A stretch of 64,000 bases of DNA from Enoplolaimus lenunculus (Eukaryota; Nematoda; Enoplea; Enoplida; Thoracostomopsidae), in contig JASANG010003829.1 of assembly GCA_030248215.1 (NCBI GenBank), positions 1-64,000 of the forward strand. The letters are read 5' to 3'. Within the stretch, counting starts at the first letter, position 1; every line of letters begins with the position of its first letter. The translations under genes and the position numbers were made by a program. Shown piece by piece: positions 13,101 through 23,093 of this stretch. Below the pieces are notes generated by a model, which saw only the letters and a program-made list of their open reading frames with translations, made no database searches and was not told the origin of the DNA.

Positions 13101-16100
13101 GCAAGAAGGTGGCCAGGGGTGGAGGGTCCCAGCCCGCTAGAAATATATTGACCCCCCCATAGAAAAGGTGTAGCCCCGCTGTAAACTTGTTATTTGAACC
13201 GCATGCCACTACTGGAATTGTTTGTTCCCCTTTGCGGACTGAGCTGACTACAGATCTGAATTCATCGCAATTTGCTGCAAATTTTTTTAATTCTACCGGA
13301 TACCGCAACCGGTTAATAATATTTTCCCCGGAATCTGATATTTGATTCTTGTGCACTGTTGGTAGTATTTGTACCGTGTAAAAATGTATGTTTACTGATT
13401 TAAAATTAGTTTTGTTTGCTTGAAGTTTTGATGTCACGTTAATGTCACTGCTCGGCGTGCCTGGAAATGCAGTCGCAGCAAAATATTCGGTATTTCCACA
13501 TCTAAAAAGTAGTTTTATAATTTTTGAGGCCACAATTGTAAATATCCAGTTTCCGGTAGGTTTATACTGAAACCGGATACGGATGTTGGTTTTTGCCGAA
13601 TATTAAGGGGAACTGGATATTCTGATCGATCCCTGCCTTGAAGTAGCGGGTTCCAGACTTCGTCTTGTGAAGATGAATTGTGGTACGAGTCACCTGGTGT
13701 ACGCATGTTATTGTAGAAGTTGCACAGTTCTTCATCATCACGTTATTGCTTGGTACTGCCGATGTCTTTTAATTGTATGTACCCGGTAGCCTTAAGATTT
13801 CTCAATTTTGTTTACAATTATGTCTTGATTTTGACATTTCATTTACGTATTTAGTTGACGTATTTACCGACATTTCCTACAACGCACCTTTTGCTTGCCT
13901 TTTAATTGATATATATCAGGGTGCAACCGGAATTACAATTTACCGGAACCGGAATTTGAAAAAATTACCGGAAACGGAACTGGACCGGAAAACAAAAATA
14001 CATGCCACTAAAAATTCGTTTTACTTTTCTTTGTCACATTATTATTGGTGAAATAGCCCTAGTTGGAGATAGGTATTCACTGTATCTACTGTGTTTTAAA
14101 TTTTCATAATCCACGGAAGCGAAATCTAGCTTCGATGGTTTATTTTCGGCGATTGTCATCCGGTTGCACCATGATATAATATATATAAATAAATGAAGTC
14201 GCAAACAAAATGTTTCAACAATAAAATGAAAATTGCGCACAGACGTAAAAAAAATTCTTTGCTCGTGAACATTAAACATATCAATATCAGCTTCCTAAGG
14301 ATCGGCAAGTTTTGCGTTTCTTTCTAAGGACTGGCAAGTTTTGCGTTTTGGTTGAAGGTTAATAGTTTCATGAACTGTCGTTTTCAAAAAACTCGAATAG
14401 CGTTCCAACATCTTCGGCGCTGTTGACTGAAAATCTGTATCACCCTCTTACGGCAGACCCGCCAGCCCCCCGAATGAATATTGGACCGCCCCCCCCCCTC
14501 GAAAAATTCCTGGCTACGTCCCTGGTATTCACCGTAGTGCACCATGCATTTTGCGTTGTATATCTTAAACGAAAACTAGGCTCAATAATGTTACGCAATT
14601 TTTGCACAGGGTGCAACGGAGTAAGATTATGTGACGGAACGCGTTCAATGTTTAGCTGGGTTTCTGAAATGTTACTTAAGTATTTACTTAAATTATGCTT
14701 AAGTATTTACTTAAGTAGTCGACTTAAGTTTATAAATACTTAACTTTTTGAACAAAAACAAATAAATGCCAAATTTGCATCATTGGTATCACAACGAAGC
14801 AACAGTTTTGCTCTACGTATATATCGGATGCACGATGAGGCTGCAATTTTAATTTGAACAAAGTTAATCTGTCTAAACTGTCAGTCTATAAAACATCGCA
14901 TTTGGTCAGTGATTTAAACGTTTACTTAGCTTAGTTTTCGCTTTTAGAAACGATTAAATCGTTAAGCAATAATTGCGTAATGCATACTTAAGTATGAAGT
15001 TGTACATAAGTAGAGTTTCAGAAACCCAGCCAATGTTTTCTAACTGTTTATTTAACGTTTTCAGAAATATTGACTTTTTTTACAGTTGTTCCACACATTT
15101 AAGGTTAAGGTTTAGGCTTAGACTACAACTTGTGTAGTAGGCAACAGCTTAACTCATGCTTAGGCATAAGGAAGCCTTATCATAATGTTAAGCCGAAGAA
15201 CGAATGTGGGGCATAGTGTACAATAAACGAAATATCGTATTGTCAAGCAACTCAGCGTTAAGACCATCTACAGGTTGACGAAGAAGGAAGTGAAGCAGCC
15301 GCGTCAACAGCAGTAACCGGGGTGCTCATGTGTAGTATGATGTTACCGCAAGATCCGGTTCCGGAATTTTCCGCTGATCATCCGTTTTTGTGCGCAATTT
15401 GGAATTTAAAGCACCAACTTCCGGTGTTCATCGGACAAATGTGTGATCCGCGAGCCTAAGTGTACGTGCGTCCAATTCTAGGCATTTATTTCTATTTATG
15501 GGGATGTCGGGGATGTCCGCGATGTCCACATCCGCAAGAATGAAGTGCGGATTTCACATCCGTATCTGCCGATTTTGAAACATGCGCGTCCGTAACATCT
15601 GTAGCTATGTATGCAGGTTTTATGTGGAAATATACATATTATGGTATCTATCTTTATATACATGATGCCTATGTCGGCTCTTGAATACGCCCCTCGTATA
15701 GATCCGCTTAGGTTTACACTTAAGCTTAGTACAAGTATTTATCTTTACCTAAGTCTAAGCTTTTAGCTTAAAACTGAAAGAGTAAAATGTAGTACAAGAT
15801 TAACTATAACAAACGATACACGCTGCTTAGGAAAATTAAGACATCTCACCGGATCGACACGGCGGTTGAAATCTTTATCAGATGAAGGGCTGATATAGCG
15901 CTTTCCGTCCACCCTACTAAATGACATTGCTTGCTTTCCCTTGTGGCACAAGTGCTTTTAGGACATATTTATGTGGTGTCTTCTTTGTTATTTGGATGAT
16001 TTAAGTATGCATTGTGGTATTATAGAATTGTGCGAAGTGGGATTACAAATTAAAACAGGGGCGGGTCAATGTAAAAATATGTGGACCTGGCCTAAGCTAT

Positions 16101-19100
16101 GTGGGTAGACAAATGGAGACCCAGGGGTTTTCAATTTTTGGGAAGGGCTTTCGTGTCTGGTTAGAATGTCTGACATTTTACCACTCAACTAGTGTTCGAA
16201 ATTGGAAAACTATAGGCAGAGAGTCGGTAACTGTATAGTACATAAGTGTATGCAACTGGTTGTAGTCATTCTCGGTAAAAGAATGATTGTGAATGTACCT
16301 TGCACGCGTTGCGTTTTTGTCAGCATGAAATGTCCATTTATAACTTATGTCGCATATAAGTCCAGAGGCGCAGGGAAAATATTGAAAAGAGGTTTACATT
16401 ATAGAAATTCCTAAATTCTTTTGAACTTTCGACAAAAATCACAAAAGGGGACCATGATTTTGAGCTCGAAACCCACCCGCCTGATAACGCTTTGTACAGG
16501 TACAAATCCAAAAAATAGGTTTTCTGGCATAAAAATACATAAGGCTTTTCCGCCACACATTATCAATCTGTGCCTAAGCCTAAACCTGAGAATAAGCCTA
16601 ACGTTGAGACTGAACTGAGGCCTAAGTATGGGCTTATCATATAAACATTGTGAAGAAAGCTTTCGCCTTCTATTGAATTAACATTAGTGTGGCGGGGAAC
16701 TAAACCCATACCCATGTTGCACCACAGAACAGTAAGCAAGTTGCATATTCTTGTATCGAGTCATCACGGATTTTCGCTGGTGGTACCTGTCTTTCGTTTG
16801 TGTAGCATTGAATCTATTTTTGAGCAAATCCGCATATTGAACCAGTGTTGCTTATAGATAATCTTTATTATTTATTTGGAGTGAGTTTTGCGCTTTATTC
16901 TTTATTTTGCTTGAGTTTTGCAGCCGTATTCTCAACTGTATATGCGTATATTTTGTTGATCTGTCGCCTGTTATTTATAGACGTTGTCAACAAAAACATA
17001 GTTGCATTATATGAAACCGACGCCAACATATTTCACTCAAAAATATCGCAACGCAACTACTAAACAATCTTCTTATACAACAGTATATAAACTATTTAAA
17101 TCCATTCAAATTCTATGTTGAAGTGTAAAAGATTTAGTGCATCAGTTGGAACAGTGCTCAAAATACTTATGTCGAGGGCTTTTGCTTTCATTATGTGGAT
17201 TGCGATCTATGGAATCGGTTGATTGCAGTTTCAATTTCTCTGCCATGGATTCCATTTAGCGGAGTGGTGGATGTACCTAAATTTGCTGGGATGGCCAATT
17301 CCCAGTTACATTGTTGCTGGTTTTCCTTCAAATTTAACTTTGTTTTTTAGGTTGAATTGCAAGCACTTTTGGCACTCTGTTTAGTTTTTTTTGCACCTTG
17401 CGGAAGGCTCTGGGGGCTGGCCTTGGCGTGCCGCCTGCCACCACTCTGCTAATGCGTCATCCACTTTTAGTTGCGCCCAGCATGTGGAAAATTGAAACGT
17501 CAATTTTCCATTACTGGTTTCAAAAACAGGGGCAGTGGGAAATGGAATTTTAAATTTGTGTCAATGTACCATTGCCCTCTAATTTATAAAATCAAGTAGA
17601 AAATTGATAAAATCAAATAAAATCAATTTACCACTACTGATTTTAAAATTGATAGATATGGAAAATTAACCCATTTTCCAAACTCAATTTCCTCTTTAAT
17701 ACTGCAAATTTTGAGGCAAGTGGTAAATTGAACAACTAAGTTTAGTTTTGTCCAATTTGCGATATTTACGCTGTTTTTAAATTTTGAAGAGTAACACTAA
17801 ATTTTAAACTGCAGCAGTTGTGTGCTATTTATCATTCGATGACTGCACTTGGTTCATTTTGAAAGAATATTGCATTACATTGGTGATAGTTTGATGTTAG
17901 TACGGTCACTTGGTAATATTACTGCAGTTGCACATGTCACAGTATAATGTTAGGGTTGCGTTGTGTTTTACTGTGCCACACGCAATCGCACGCCGCTATG
18001 CATTGCTGTAGGCAAAATCAACTTTGTGACCAGCGGCGGCGCGTGGCGACTATGGCGCAACCCTTTGGTATTCTAATTTTGGCATACGCACATAGTTTAG
18101 GTTTAAAATGAATTGTATTTGATGATTTTTCAACGGTTTCTATGCTTGTCAGGGTGTAAACCGGATATCCATTTTCGTTTGCGGTAAAAATCGGTATCCG
18201 TTTGCGTTTCCGTTGTAGAAATACCGGAAATTTGTTTATTTTTACGTTCAAAATTAGTTATAGAATTACGTATAAATTTTTTGCAATTTTTTATTACAGA
18301 TGTGCTGCATTCAGTTTGAACAGAGATAATGAGGTTGCGCTAAGCTACGTTTCAAAAATTTTAACATTTATTGAGTTCATTTGACGAATGCGTACCATTT
18401 GCATCCTTCAATCAGATTTTTTGAAACGCTGGATAGCAAAAAGTACCGTATTTTCATTCCGGATACCGAAAAATACCGAATGGTGACACCGGATACCAAA
18501 AAGTACCGAATTTTAATACCGGATACCGAAAAGTACCTAATTTTCTAATCGTATAGTAACAAGTATCGCATTGCCATACCGGATGCCGAATATTCATACC
18601 GGATAACAAAAAGGTATCGGATTTTAATGCCGGATAGCAAAAAGTATAGAACCGATTTTCATACCGGATAACAAAAAGTATCAGATTTTCATACCGGATA
18701 GCGGAAAGTACCTTTAAATACGGATTTACTCTGTGAAAATTCCGGAACAAGTAAAGTTTCCCCCTAAGGCATCAAGTAATGTTTTCCGTAAAAAGATCAG
18801 GTGAAATTCCCTTCCCCTTGTGATTCGAAGCGATCAAAACGCGTAGGTGTGCAATGGATTAATCTGAACTCATTTTGTCGAATTGGAATGGGCATGACTA
18901 ACATATGTCCCAAACTCTAACGACACGTGATATAACAGCAAAATGGCAGTCTCAAGGGATACACCGGGTCTCAGCGGTTGGAACCACGCGGATTATTGAA
19001 ACCAAAATTTCCCATGAAGATATTGCACTAAAATTGCGTTTGGCTTATCGGTTATTAGCTTTTTTACGATTAATGACCGCGCGCGCACCATCGAAAATTT

Positions 19101-21231
19101 TTAGATTTGCTCCTGTTAGAATTCCATCCGCAGTTTCTTATTCTGGGTATTTTCACCGAAAGTTCTGAATCCGAGTATTTATTTTTAAATGGTGCAACTC
19201 TTACACTTGCATCCGTGTCCAGGCATTACGGGTATTCTCACCGAAAAATTCCGCATCCGGGTATTTATTTTTAAAGTTTGCAACTCTTAGACTTGCATCC
19301 GGATCCACGTATTACGGTTATTTTCACCAAAAAGTTGCGTGTCCTGTTATTTGGTTTTAAATGTTGCAACTCCATGCACACTGTTACTCTCAACCCAGTG
19401 TTTACACAGCGTGTGGTGTATATGAAAATGGTGTTTAGGTGAACGAAGAAGGCAGTGAAGCAGCTGCGGCAACCGCTGTCGTAATGAATTTACGGTGTGC
19501 AATGCCAAGACCGATGGAAAAAGTCAAATTCACCGCTGATCACCCGTTTTTGTTTTGCATTTGGAATTATCGCCATTCTGTACCTGTTTTTGTTGGCCAA
19601 TTTGTGAAACCCTAAAACAACTCGATTATCCGGTCGCAATAGCCGGTTCTGAGCTGTTGTGCACTCCACCGGCACCACATTTACGGTTAATTTTTGGGTT
19701 TAGCAAAAGTTTTAGACAATCGCTTAGGCTAAGTATTAGGTGAACTTTTATGTAATTTTAGGAGCGAACCTAAAACTAACACTGTCAATGTGCGGAATGT
19801 GTACAAGAGCCTGATTTTGTTGTTCGCTTTCGTTTTTCGTTTCATATATAAGCCTTTTTAGTATTTTTATATTTATGATTATATTTATGAACGTTATATA
19901 TGTATGTATTTTAATGTTGACTCGTTTCAAATTGAAAGCTTTTTGACCTCTCTGCAGATTTACAGCCAGTAAAAGTGCTTTTTACAGGAGTTGCAGAAAT
20001 ATATATCGGGAACAAGATATACCTAAATCCTTATCCCTTTTATGTACACCTCTGCCACCTAAATAATCCTGGTATTAGCCACTGATTGAGTTGTAGAAAC
20101 TTGAACCACTACTTACAGTTATAATGCATGGCTGTAGCAGCGTGTGTTATTTTGAGCAGTGTCACAGTAGTGTAAGCATATACCTAAGCCAAAGCCCTAG
20201 CACAAACAGGCTAACGGTTTTAAGCTTACTCTGTCAGAGTCGTGCTGAAAAACGGTACGCCCTTCAAAGGATCATGTGCCGCTGTAGCCATATCACCTCA
20301 GTTGATGGTGAGGTCGGCAATTGTTTGAGCCTTGATTATGTTATCTTTTATATTTTAAATGTTTCGTGTTATTTGTGTTTTTTGTACTGCTTTTTCATTG
20401 TAAGCATCCATTTTAGGTCTTATTATACACGTATATTTAGCAGTTACGGATCACATAGTTTTTTTGCTATAGCTTTATTTTATATGATGCGATGTTCCAT
20501 AATTTAGGCAAAGATTTTGTCAGCATTGTTTCGAAACTCTGGTTTTAACGTAATTGTGAAATTATTCTTAAGGTTTGTAGGCAGCAACTAAACGTTACGA
20601 TCTGTAGCTGGCCGGATAACATAATATTTGTTGACGTAGCTTTGCCGCAGGTAAAGCATAGCAAAACGCGGAAAATGATTTAACATTTGGACCGAAATTG
20701 TCGAATATGTATGGTTTACTGAAAACCAGGCGTTTTCAAACTATTTTCAATGTTTTTGTCAGAACACATTATTGCTTTATTCAAATTTTTCTTTAATATA
20801 GAAAAGTTTTTAATGTTTTCAGCGCTAATATATAATAATTTTTGTTAAAATACGCTGTTACAGACGGCAAAATAAGCGGGGGTAAAGGTGGGTCGTCGCT
20901 GGTAAGCTAATTTTACGCCCGTATGCTCTGTGTAAGAACAAAAATTTTGCTCGCGACCACTCTCACATCGCTGATAATTATGTTGAGAATGCTAGGTTGA
21001 TAGAGTCGAATGGTGTGTTCAAAAAACTAGTAATTTAAACGTTTTCAGGTTAATGAAAAAGGTAGCGAAGCTGCTGCGACTACAGGTGTTGTGATATTAA
21101 GAAAGAAACGAGTGTCAAGACAAAAATTAGAAAAAGTAGAATTTACTGCGAATCGACCATTTTTATTTTTCATATGGCACAAAACGCATTCTGTTGTTGT
21201 ATTTGCTGGTACGTTTTGTAACCGTAGTTAA
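4185..21231 (+). CDS. Serpin with four alternative reactive-loop terminal exons
   Basis: Serine protease inhibitor of the serpin fold. Constant exons: 4185-4391, 5340-5622, 6574-6695, 7300-7512, 8690-8857, all with GT/AG borders and matching phases, 331 residues. Landmarks are [18 protein letters not shown] near the start, [15 protein letters not shown] in exon 3, [14 protein letters not shown] in exon 4 and [11 protein letters not shown] closing exon 5. Exon 5 ends in phase 0, and four downstream exons all start in phase 0 at the hinge: 11964-12152, 15274-15459, 19439-19615 and 21049-21231. Each has its own stop, giving products of 389-393 residues, normal serpin length. No signal peptide is visible, so the protein is probably intracellular unless an upstream exon was missed. 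Mutually exclusive splicing of loop exons is known from Manduca serpin-1 and Drosophila Spn4; here it is inferred from architecture. Confidence 0.93.
4392..8689. other. Introns 1 to 4 of the serpin
   Basis: Intron 1 (4392-5339) holds a short tandem repeat at about 4850-5050, units of about 60 bp containing ATAAAATGGTAAGG. Introns 2 (5623-6573) and 3 (6696-7299) show only a CTAAGCCTAAG tract near 7184. Intron 4 (7513-8689) has a GTCTCG-type remnant at about 7660-7760 and a CCGG-rich fragment ending GGTTGCACCCTG near 8655, both decayed MITE pieces. Confidence 0.65.
10204..10670. mobile_element. hAT-like MITE with GTCTCG subterminal repeats
   Basis: 467 bp, flanked by perfect 8-bp duplications GCTGCTGG. 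Ends: CAAGGATGGGAGTCTCGG and the inverse of CAGGGATGGGCGGTCTCGG. Both ends carry repeated GTCTCG motifs; the middle is AT-rich and non-coding. Fragments of the family lie at 1-70 and 7660-7760. Confidence 0.9.
10841..10941. mobile_element. Very short hAT-like MITE, GGCCCGA-rich
   Basis: 101 bp, flanked by ATCTGTTG on both sides. Ends CAGGGCTGGAACCGGCCCG and the inverse of CAGCGTTGAAACCGACCCG. Almost nothing lies between the terminal repeats. Confidence 0.85.
11964..12152 (+). CDS. Serpin loop cassette A (alternative terminal exon)
   Basis: Acceptor CTACAG, phase 0, 62 residues plus TAA. Hinge [12 protein letters not shown] is canonical for an inhibitory serpin. Counting from P17 puts Glu-Cys at P1-P1', but the stretch from there to [10 protein letters not shown] is about eight residues longer than in the upstream serpin, so the true scissile bond may lie further along. 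The C-terminal half is nearly identical to cassette B at the nucleotide level. The exon sits 3.1 kb behind constant exon 5. Confidence 0.9.
   Translation, partial: VNEEGSEAAASTAAIAVVECAMIQLLNEPVPKFTADHPFLCAIWNLKHQLPVFIGQMCDPKL
12551..12652 (+). repeat. Telomere-like hexamer array, 18-bp higher-order unit
   Basis: Seventeen consecutive 6-bp units in one register: TTAGGC, TTAGGA and TTATGC alternate, giving the 18-bp unit TTATGCTTAGGCTTAGGA three times almost without change, with decayed units at the left. TTAGGC is the nematode telomere repeat. The array is interstitial, within the serpin cassette region. Confidence 0.85.
13917..14173. mobile_element. hAT-like MITE of the CCGGAA family, shortened copy
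   Basis: 257 bp, starting CAGGGTGCAACCGGAATTAC and ending GGTTGCACCATG. Related along its whole length to the larger copies at 42436-42889 and 43249-43651. Flanks are AT dinucleotide runs, so the duplication cannot be judged. Confidence 0.75.
14655..15031. mobile_element. hAT-like MITE, ACTTAAGT-rich family
   Basis: 377 bp, starting GCTGGGTTTCTGAAA and ending TTTCAGAAACCCAGCC, flanked by AATGTTTA and AATGTTTT (7 of 8 match). The interior repeats TACTTAAGTA. Related copies are at 54656-54981 and from about 55022 onward. Confidence 0.8.
15274..15459 (+). CDS. Serpin loop cassette B (alternative terminal exon)
   Basis: Acceptor CTACAG, phase 0, 61 residues plus TAA. Hinge [12 protein letters not shown], then [14 protein letters not shown]; Met-Cys falls at the canonical P1-P1' count. 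The distal part from [10 protein letters not shown] to QMCDP matches cassette A at all but one base over 48, and the hinge codons match at nearly every base, whereas the loop between is strongly diverged. This looks like a duplicate of A whose specificity segment changed. Confidence 0.9.
   Translation, partial: VDEEGSEAAASTAVTGVLMCSMMLPQDPVPEFSADHPFLCAIWNLKHQLPVFIGQMCDPRA
18435..18715 (+). repeat. Tandem repeat, ATACCGGATA motif
   Basis: About eight degenerate units of roughly 34 bp, each containing ATACCGGATA followed by a variant of CCAAAAAGTACCGAATTTT. Non-coding; probably a MITE-internal repeat of the CCGG-rich families. Confidence 0.7.
19124..19370 (+). repeat. Three-copy tandem repeat, about 85-bp unit
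   Basis: Three units each containing TATTTTCACCGAAA or a variant, then TATTTATTTTTAAA and GCAACTCT, with 10-20 percent divergence between units. It ends about 70 bases before cassette C. Confidence 0.7.
19439..19615 (+). CDS. Serpin loop cassette C (alternative terminal exon)
   Basis: Acceptor GTTTAG, phase 0, 58 residues plus TAA. Hinge [12 protein letters not shown], then [13 protein letters not shown]: Arg-Cys falls at the canonical P1-P1' count, predicting trypsin-like targets. The distal segment runs [12 protein letters not shown] to GQFVKP. It resembles the terminal exon at 1185-1346 more than cassettes A and B at the C-terminus. Confidence 0.9.
   Translation: MNEEGSEAAAATAVVMNLRCAMPRPMEKVKFTADHPFLFCIWNYRHSVPVFVGQFVKP
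19616..21048. other. Serpin DNA between cassettes C and D
   Basis: AT-rich, 1.4 kb. A short CTAAGCC-containing tract near 20180 and a similar decayed element to about 20280 are the only structure seen; nothing coding was found. Confidence 0.55.
21049..21231 (+). CDS. Serpin loop cassette D with RKKR motif (alternative terminal exon)
   Basis: Acceptor TTTCAG, phase 0, 60 residues plus TAA. Hinge [12 protein letters not shown] is intact and is followed by [20 protein letters not shown], then the normal distal strand [12 protein letters not shown]. The RKKR tetrapeptide fits the furin/proprotein-convertase consensus (Arg-X-Lys/Arg-Arg), with Arg two residues past the canonical P1 count. Drosophila Spn4A, also made by an alternative exon, has RRKR and inhibits furin, but it ends in an ER-retention signal; here the C-terminus is CNRS and no signal peptide is visible. 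A possible poly(A) signal AATAAA lies near 21633. Confidence 0.88.
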   Translation, partial: VNEKGSEAAATTGVVILRKKRVSRQKLEKVEFTANRPFLFFIWHKTHSVVVFAGTFCNRS

Positions 21232-21705
21232 CTGTAACTTTTTGTAAGATTATCTCTAAAGTTGCTCGACAGGAAACCGAGTGAAAAATTTTCATGCCGA
21301 ATTGTGAGAGTGCTCGGGGTTTTTGCATTGTTTCTTTAAATGGTTGTGAAGTTACTGTAGAGTGAGAGTATACCGGTTTAGCAAGTGTAACCGGATATCT
21401 GTTTGTGCTAAAACGGTGCTGTATCTACGTTAACGAAACTCAAGATCGATTATTTTTCTGCTCGTTTAAGTATTAACCAATTGAAAATCGGGAAATTTTT
21501 CACTTCCGGTACGCTGCAATTATGTATTCGCTCTGAAATAGGCATGACAAAGTTCATCCAAAAGCTTAAAGCTTTGGAATTGGAAAAGAATGCCGCGAGA
21601 ATTTGCTCAGCTCCTTATACTTAGTAGCAGAAAATAAAACAACAGTTAAGCTCATGCCCATGTGTGCCTAAATTCGTATTCATTTCCGTTATTTTTGCTA
21701 TGTGG

Positions 21706-22092
21706 GTCCCAATCAATAGGAGTTCGTATCCCTAAGAGTCTATAAGCGGATAGAATCCCTAAACCCTAATTATAGGCCATGAATGACAATTATTCCTAAT
21801 TGTAGGGCTTAAATGACTGCAGGCCCAAATAAATTTGAGTTCCAAAGTTTAAAGCATACTTAAGATATGAAAGTACATTCCTAAGTGTATCCTTGCATTA
21901 TCAGTTAAGCTTTTTATACAAGACAAATAAACGTTGAATTGAATGGATAGTTGCAATACCGGATATAGTAGCGAACGGCGGAGAGCGGGTTAAAAATAAA
22001 TAATAGTCTGGGTCATAGTCTGTAACCGAATAACAGGGTGTATCCTCGAGAGACAAAATATATATCAGCACCCCTTATTCTGGTCACTACAG
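21706..22092. mobile_element. Mariner-like MITE, left end missing
   Basis: Homologous to 2077-2501 from GTCCCAATCAATAGGAG onward. The right end is GGTCACTACAG followed by TA; the left terminal repeat is missing. Confidence 0.78.
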
Positions 22093-22731
22093 TATATATA
22101 CTCTGCTGGTTTTAGATGAATCAGTATAATTTGATTAAGTATGTGATATTTATATATATGCTCCAGTGTAATTTTATTTTCTGTCTAGTGTATTTGTCTT
22201 TACTATTAATAGTCTAAACTGCTTCTAATAAAACTTTGATGGTATCAATTCTTTGAGCGGTGAGGTAGAAAGCTCACTTTATATATTGTATTCGTTTAAA
22301 ATACTGAGATTCAGGCTACTACACTACTACCGGAAGCTTGCCTCTGGTTCCGGGACAAAATAGAAAACTAGGATTATTTACCGAGAAACTTCAGAAAGCT
22401 TGAAAGCAAAAATTTGAAAACATTTCGGCATCGGCGAAACGAAATTTGTTGACCTCCGGCTCCGATTTTGTCAACTATGATTGGACCAGACCAACTTATG
22501 CGAAATCTGAGCAATGAAGCTCTGTCCTATACGATAACTGGGGTCGTCTGAAATAGCGTACAACGTCTGGTTTAATACTTAGTCTTGAAATATGAAACCA
22601 TTTTGTTTACTGCAAAACGATTGTTTTGGTTATTAAAAAGTTAAAACAAAGCAATGTAGTTTTTGTTCTGTGCAAGATCGGTCCCTCTTGTGTAAAATTC
22701 ATAGTACAGTTGTGGTCCCCTGGAATTTGGG

Positions 22732-23000
22732 GGCATCCATCCCTGTGTGCTACGACGCTGCCCATTAAAAAATTGCAAAAAATGTGCAGCCACCGTGTAG
22801 GGAACGCCCCTAAAAGTAAAATGAACCATTTTGATTATACCGTTAACGTGAACCCTGAAATATTTCACAAATTGCAGGGTTCACGTTAACGGTATATATC
22901 AAAATGGTTCATTTTACTTTTAGGGGCGTCCCCTACACGGTGGCTGCACACTTTTTGTAATTTTTAATGGGCAGCGTCGTAGCACACAGGGATGGATGCC
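22732..23000. repeat. Long near-perfect palindrome (foldback)
   Basis: Two arms of 126 bp (22732-22857 and 22875-23000) are inverted copies with only a few differences, separated by a 17-bp spacer. The outer ends read GGCATCCATCCCTGTG and its inverse. No clear target duplication was found. It is either a recent foldback transposon or an inverted duplication; a transcript would fold into one long hairpin. Confidence 0.9.
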
Positions 23001-23093
23001 TATTTTGCAACAATTCTTGTGTATATTTGGCGAACCATCATGGTTGAATTTCAGATACGCGACTTGCGTCCATTAATCTTTCCTTAGCAAACA

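Larger units (their letters stand above)
12153..15273. other. Serpin DNA between cassettes A and B
   Basis: Contains the TTAGGC-register array at 12551-12652 and hAT-like MITEs at 13917-14173 and 14655-15031. A 564-base open frame on the minus strand at 12970-13533 has no recognisable domain and is not called. A doubtful decayed cassette at 12351-12560 is discussed under findings. Confidence 0.6.
15460..19438. other. Serpin DNA between cassettes B and C
   Basis: No gene recognised. Holds a TTAGGC-related tract near 16564-16625, a probable MITE at about 17953-18064 (AGGGTTGCG at one end and CGCAACCCT at the other), and tandem repeats at 18435-18715 and 19124-19370. Confidence 0.55.
21232..23093. 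other. Intergenic DNA between the serpin and the ShKT-domain gene
   Basis: Holds a left-truncated mariner-like MITE (21706-22092), a decayed CCGGCTCC-rich element around 22322-22480, and a large near-perfect palindrome at 22732-23000 that ends less than 100 bases before the next start codon. No gene recognised. Confidence 0.65.

Noticed and set aside
12970-13533. 187-codon open frame on the minus strand
   Set aside because: No recognisable domain, no splice context, mixed composition, and it spans pieces that look like different small repeats; most likely a chance frame.
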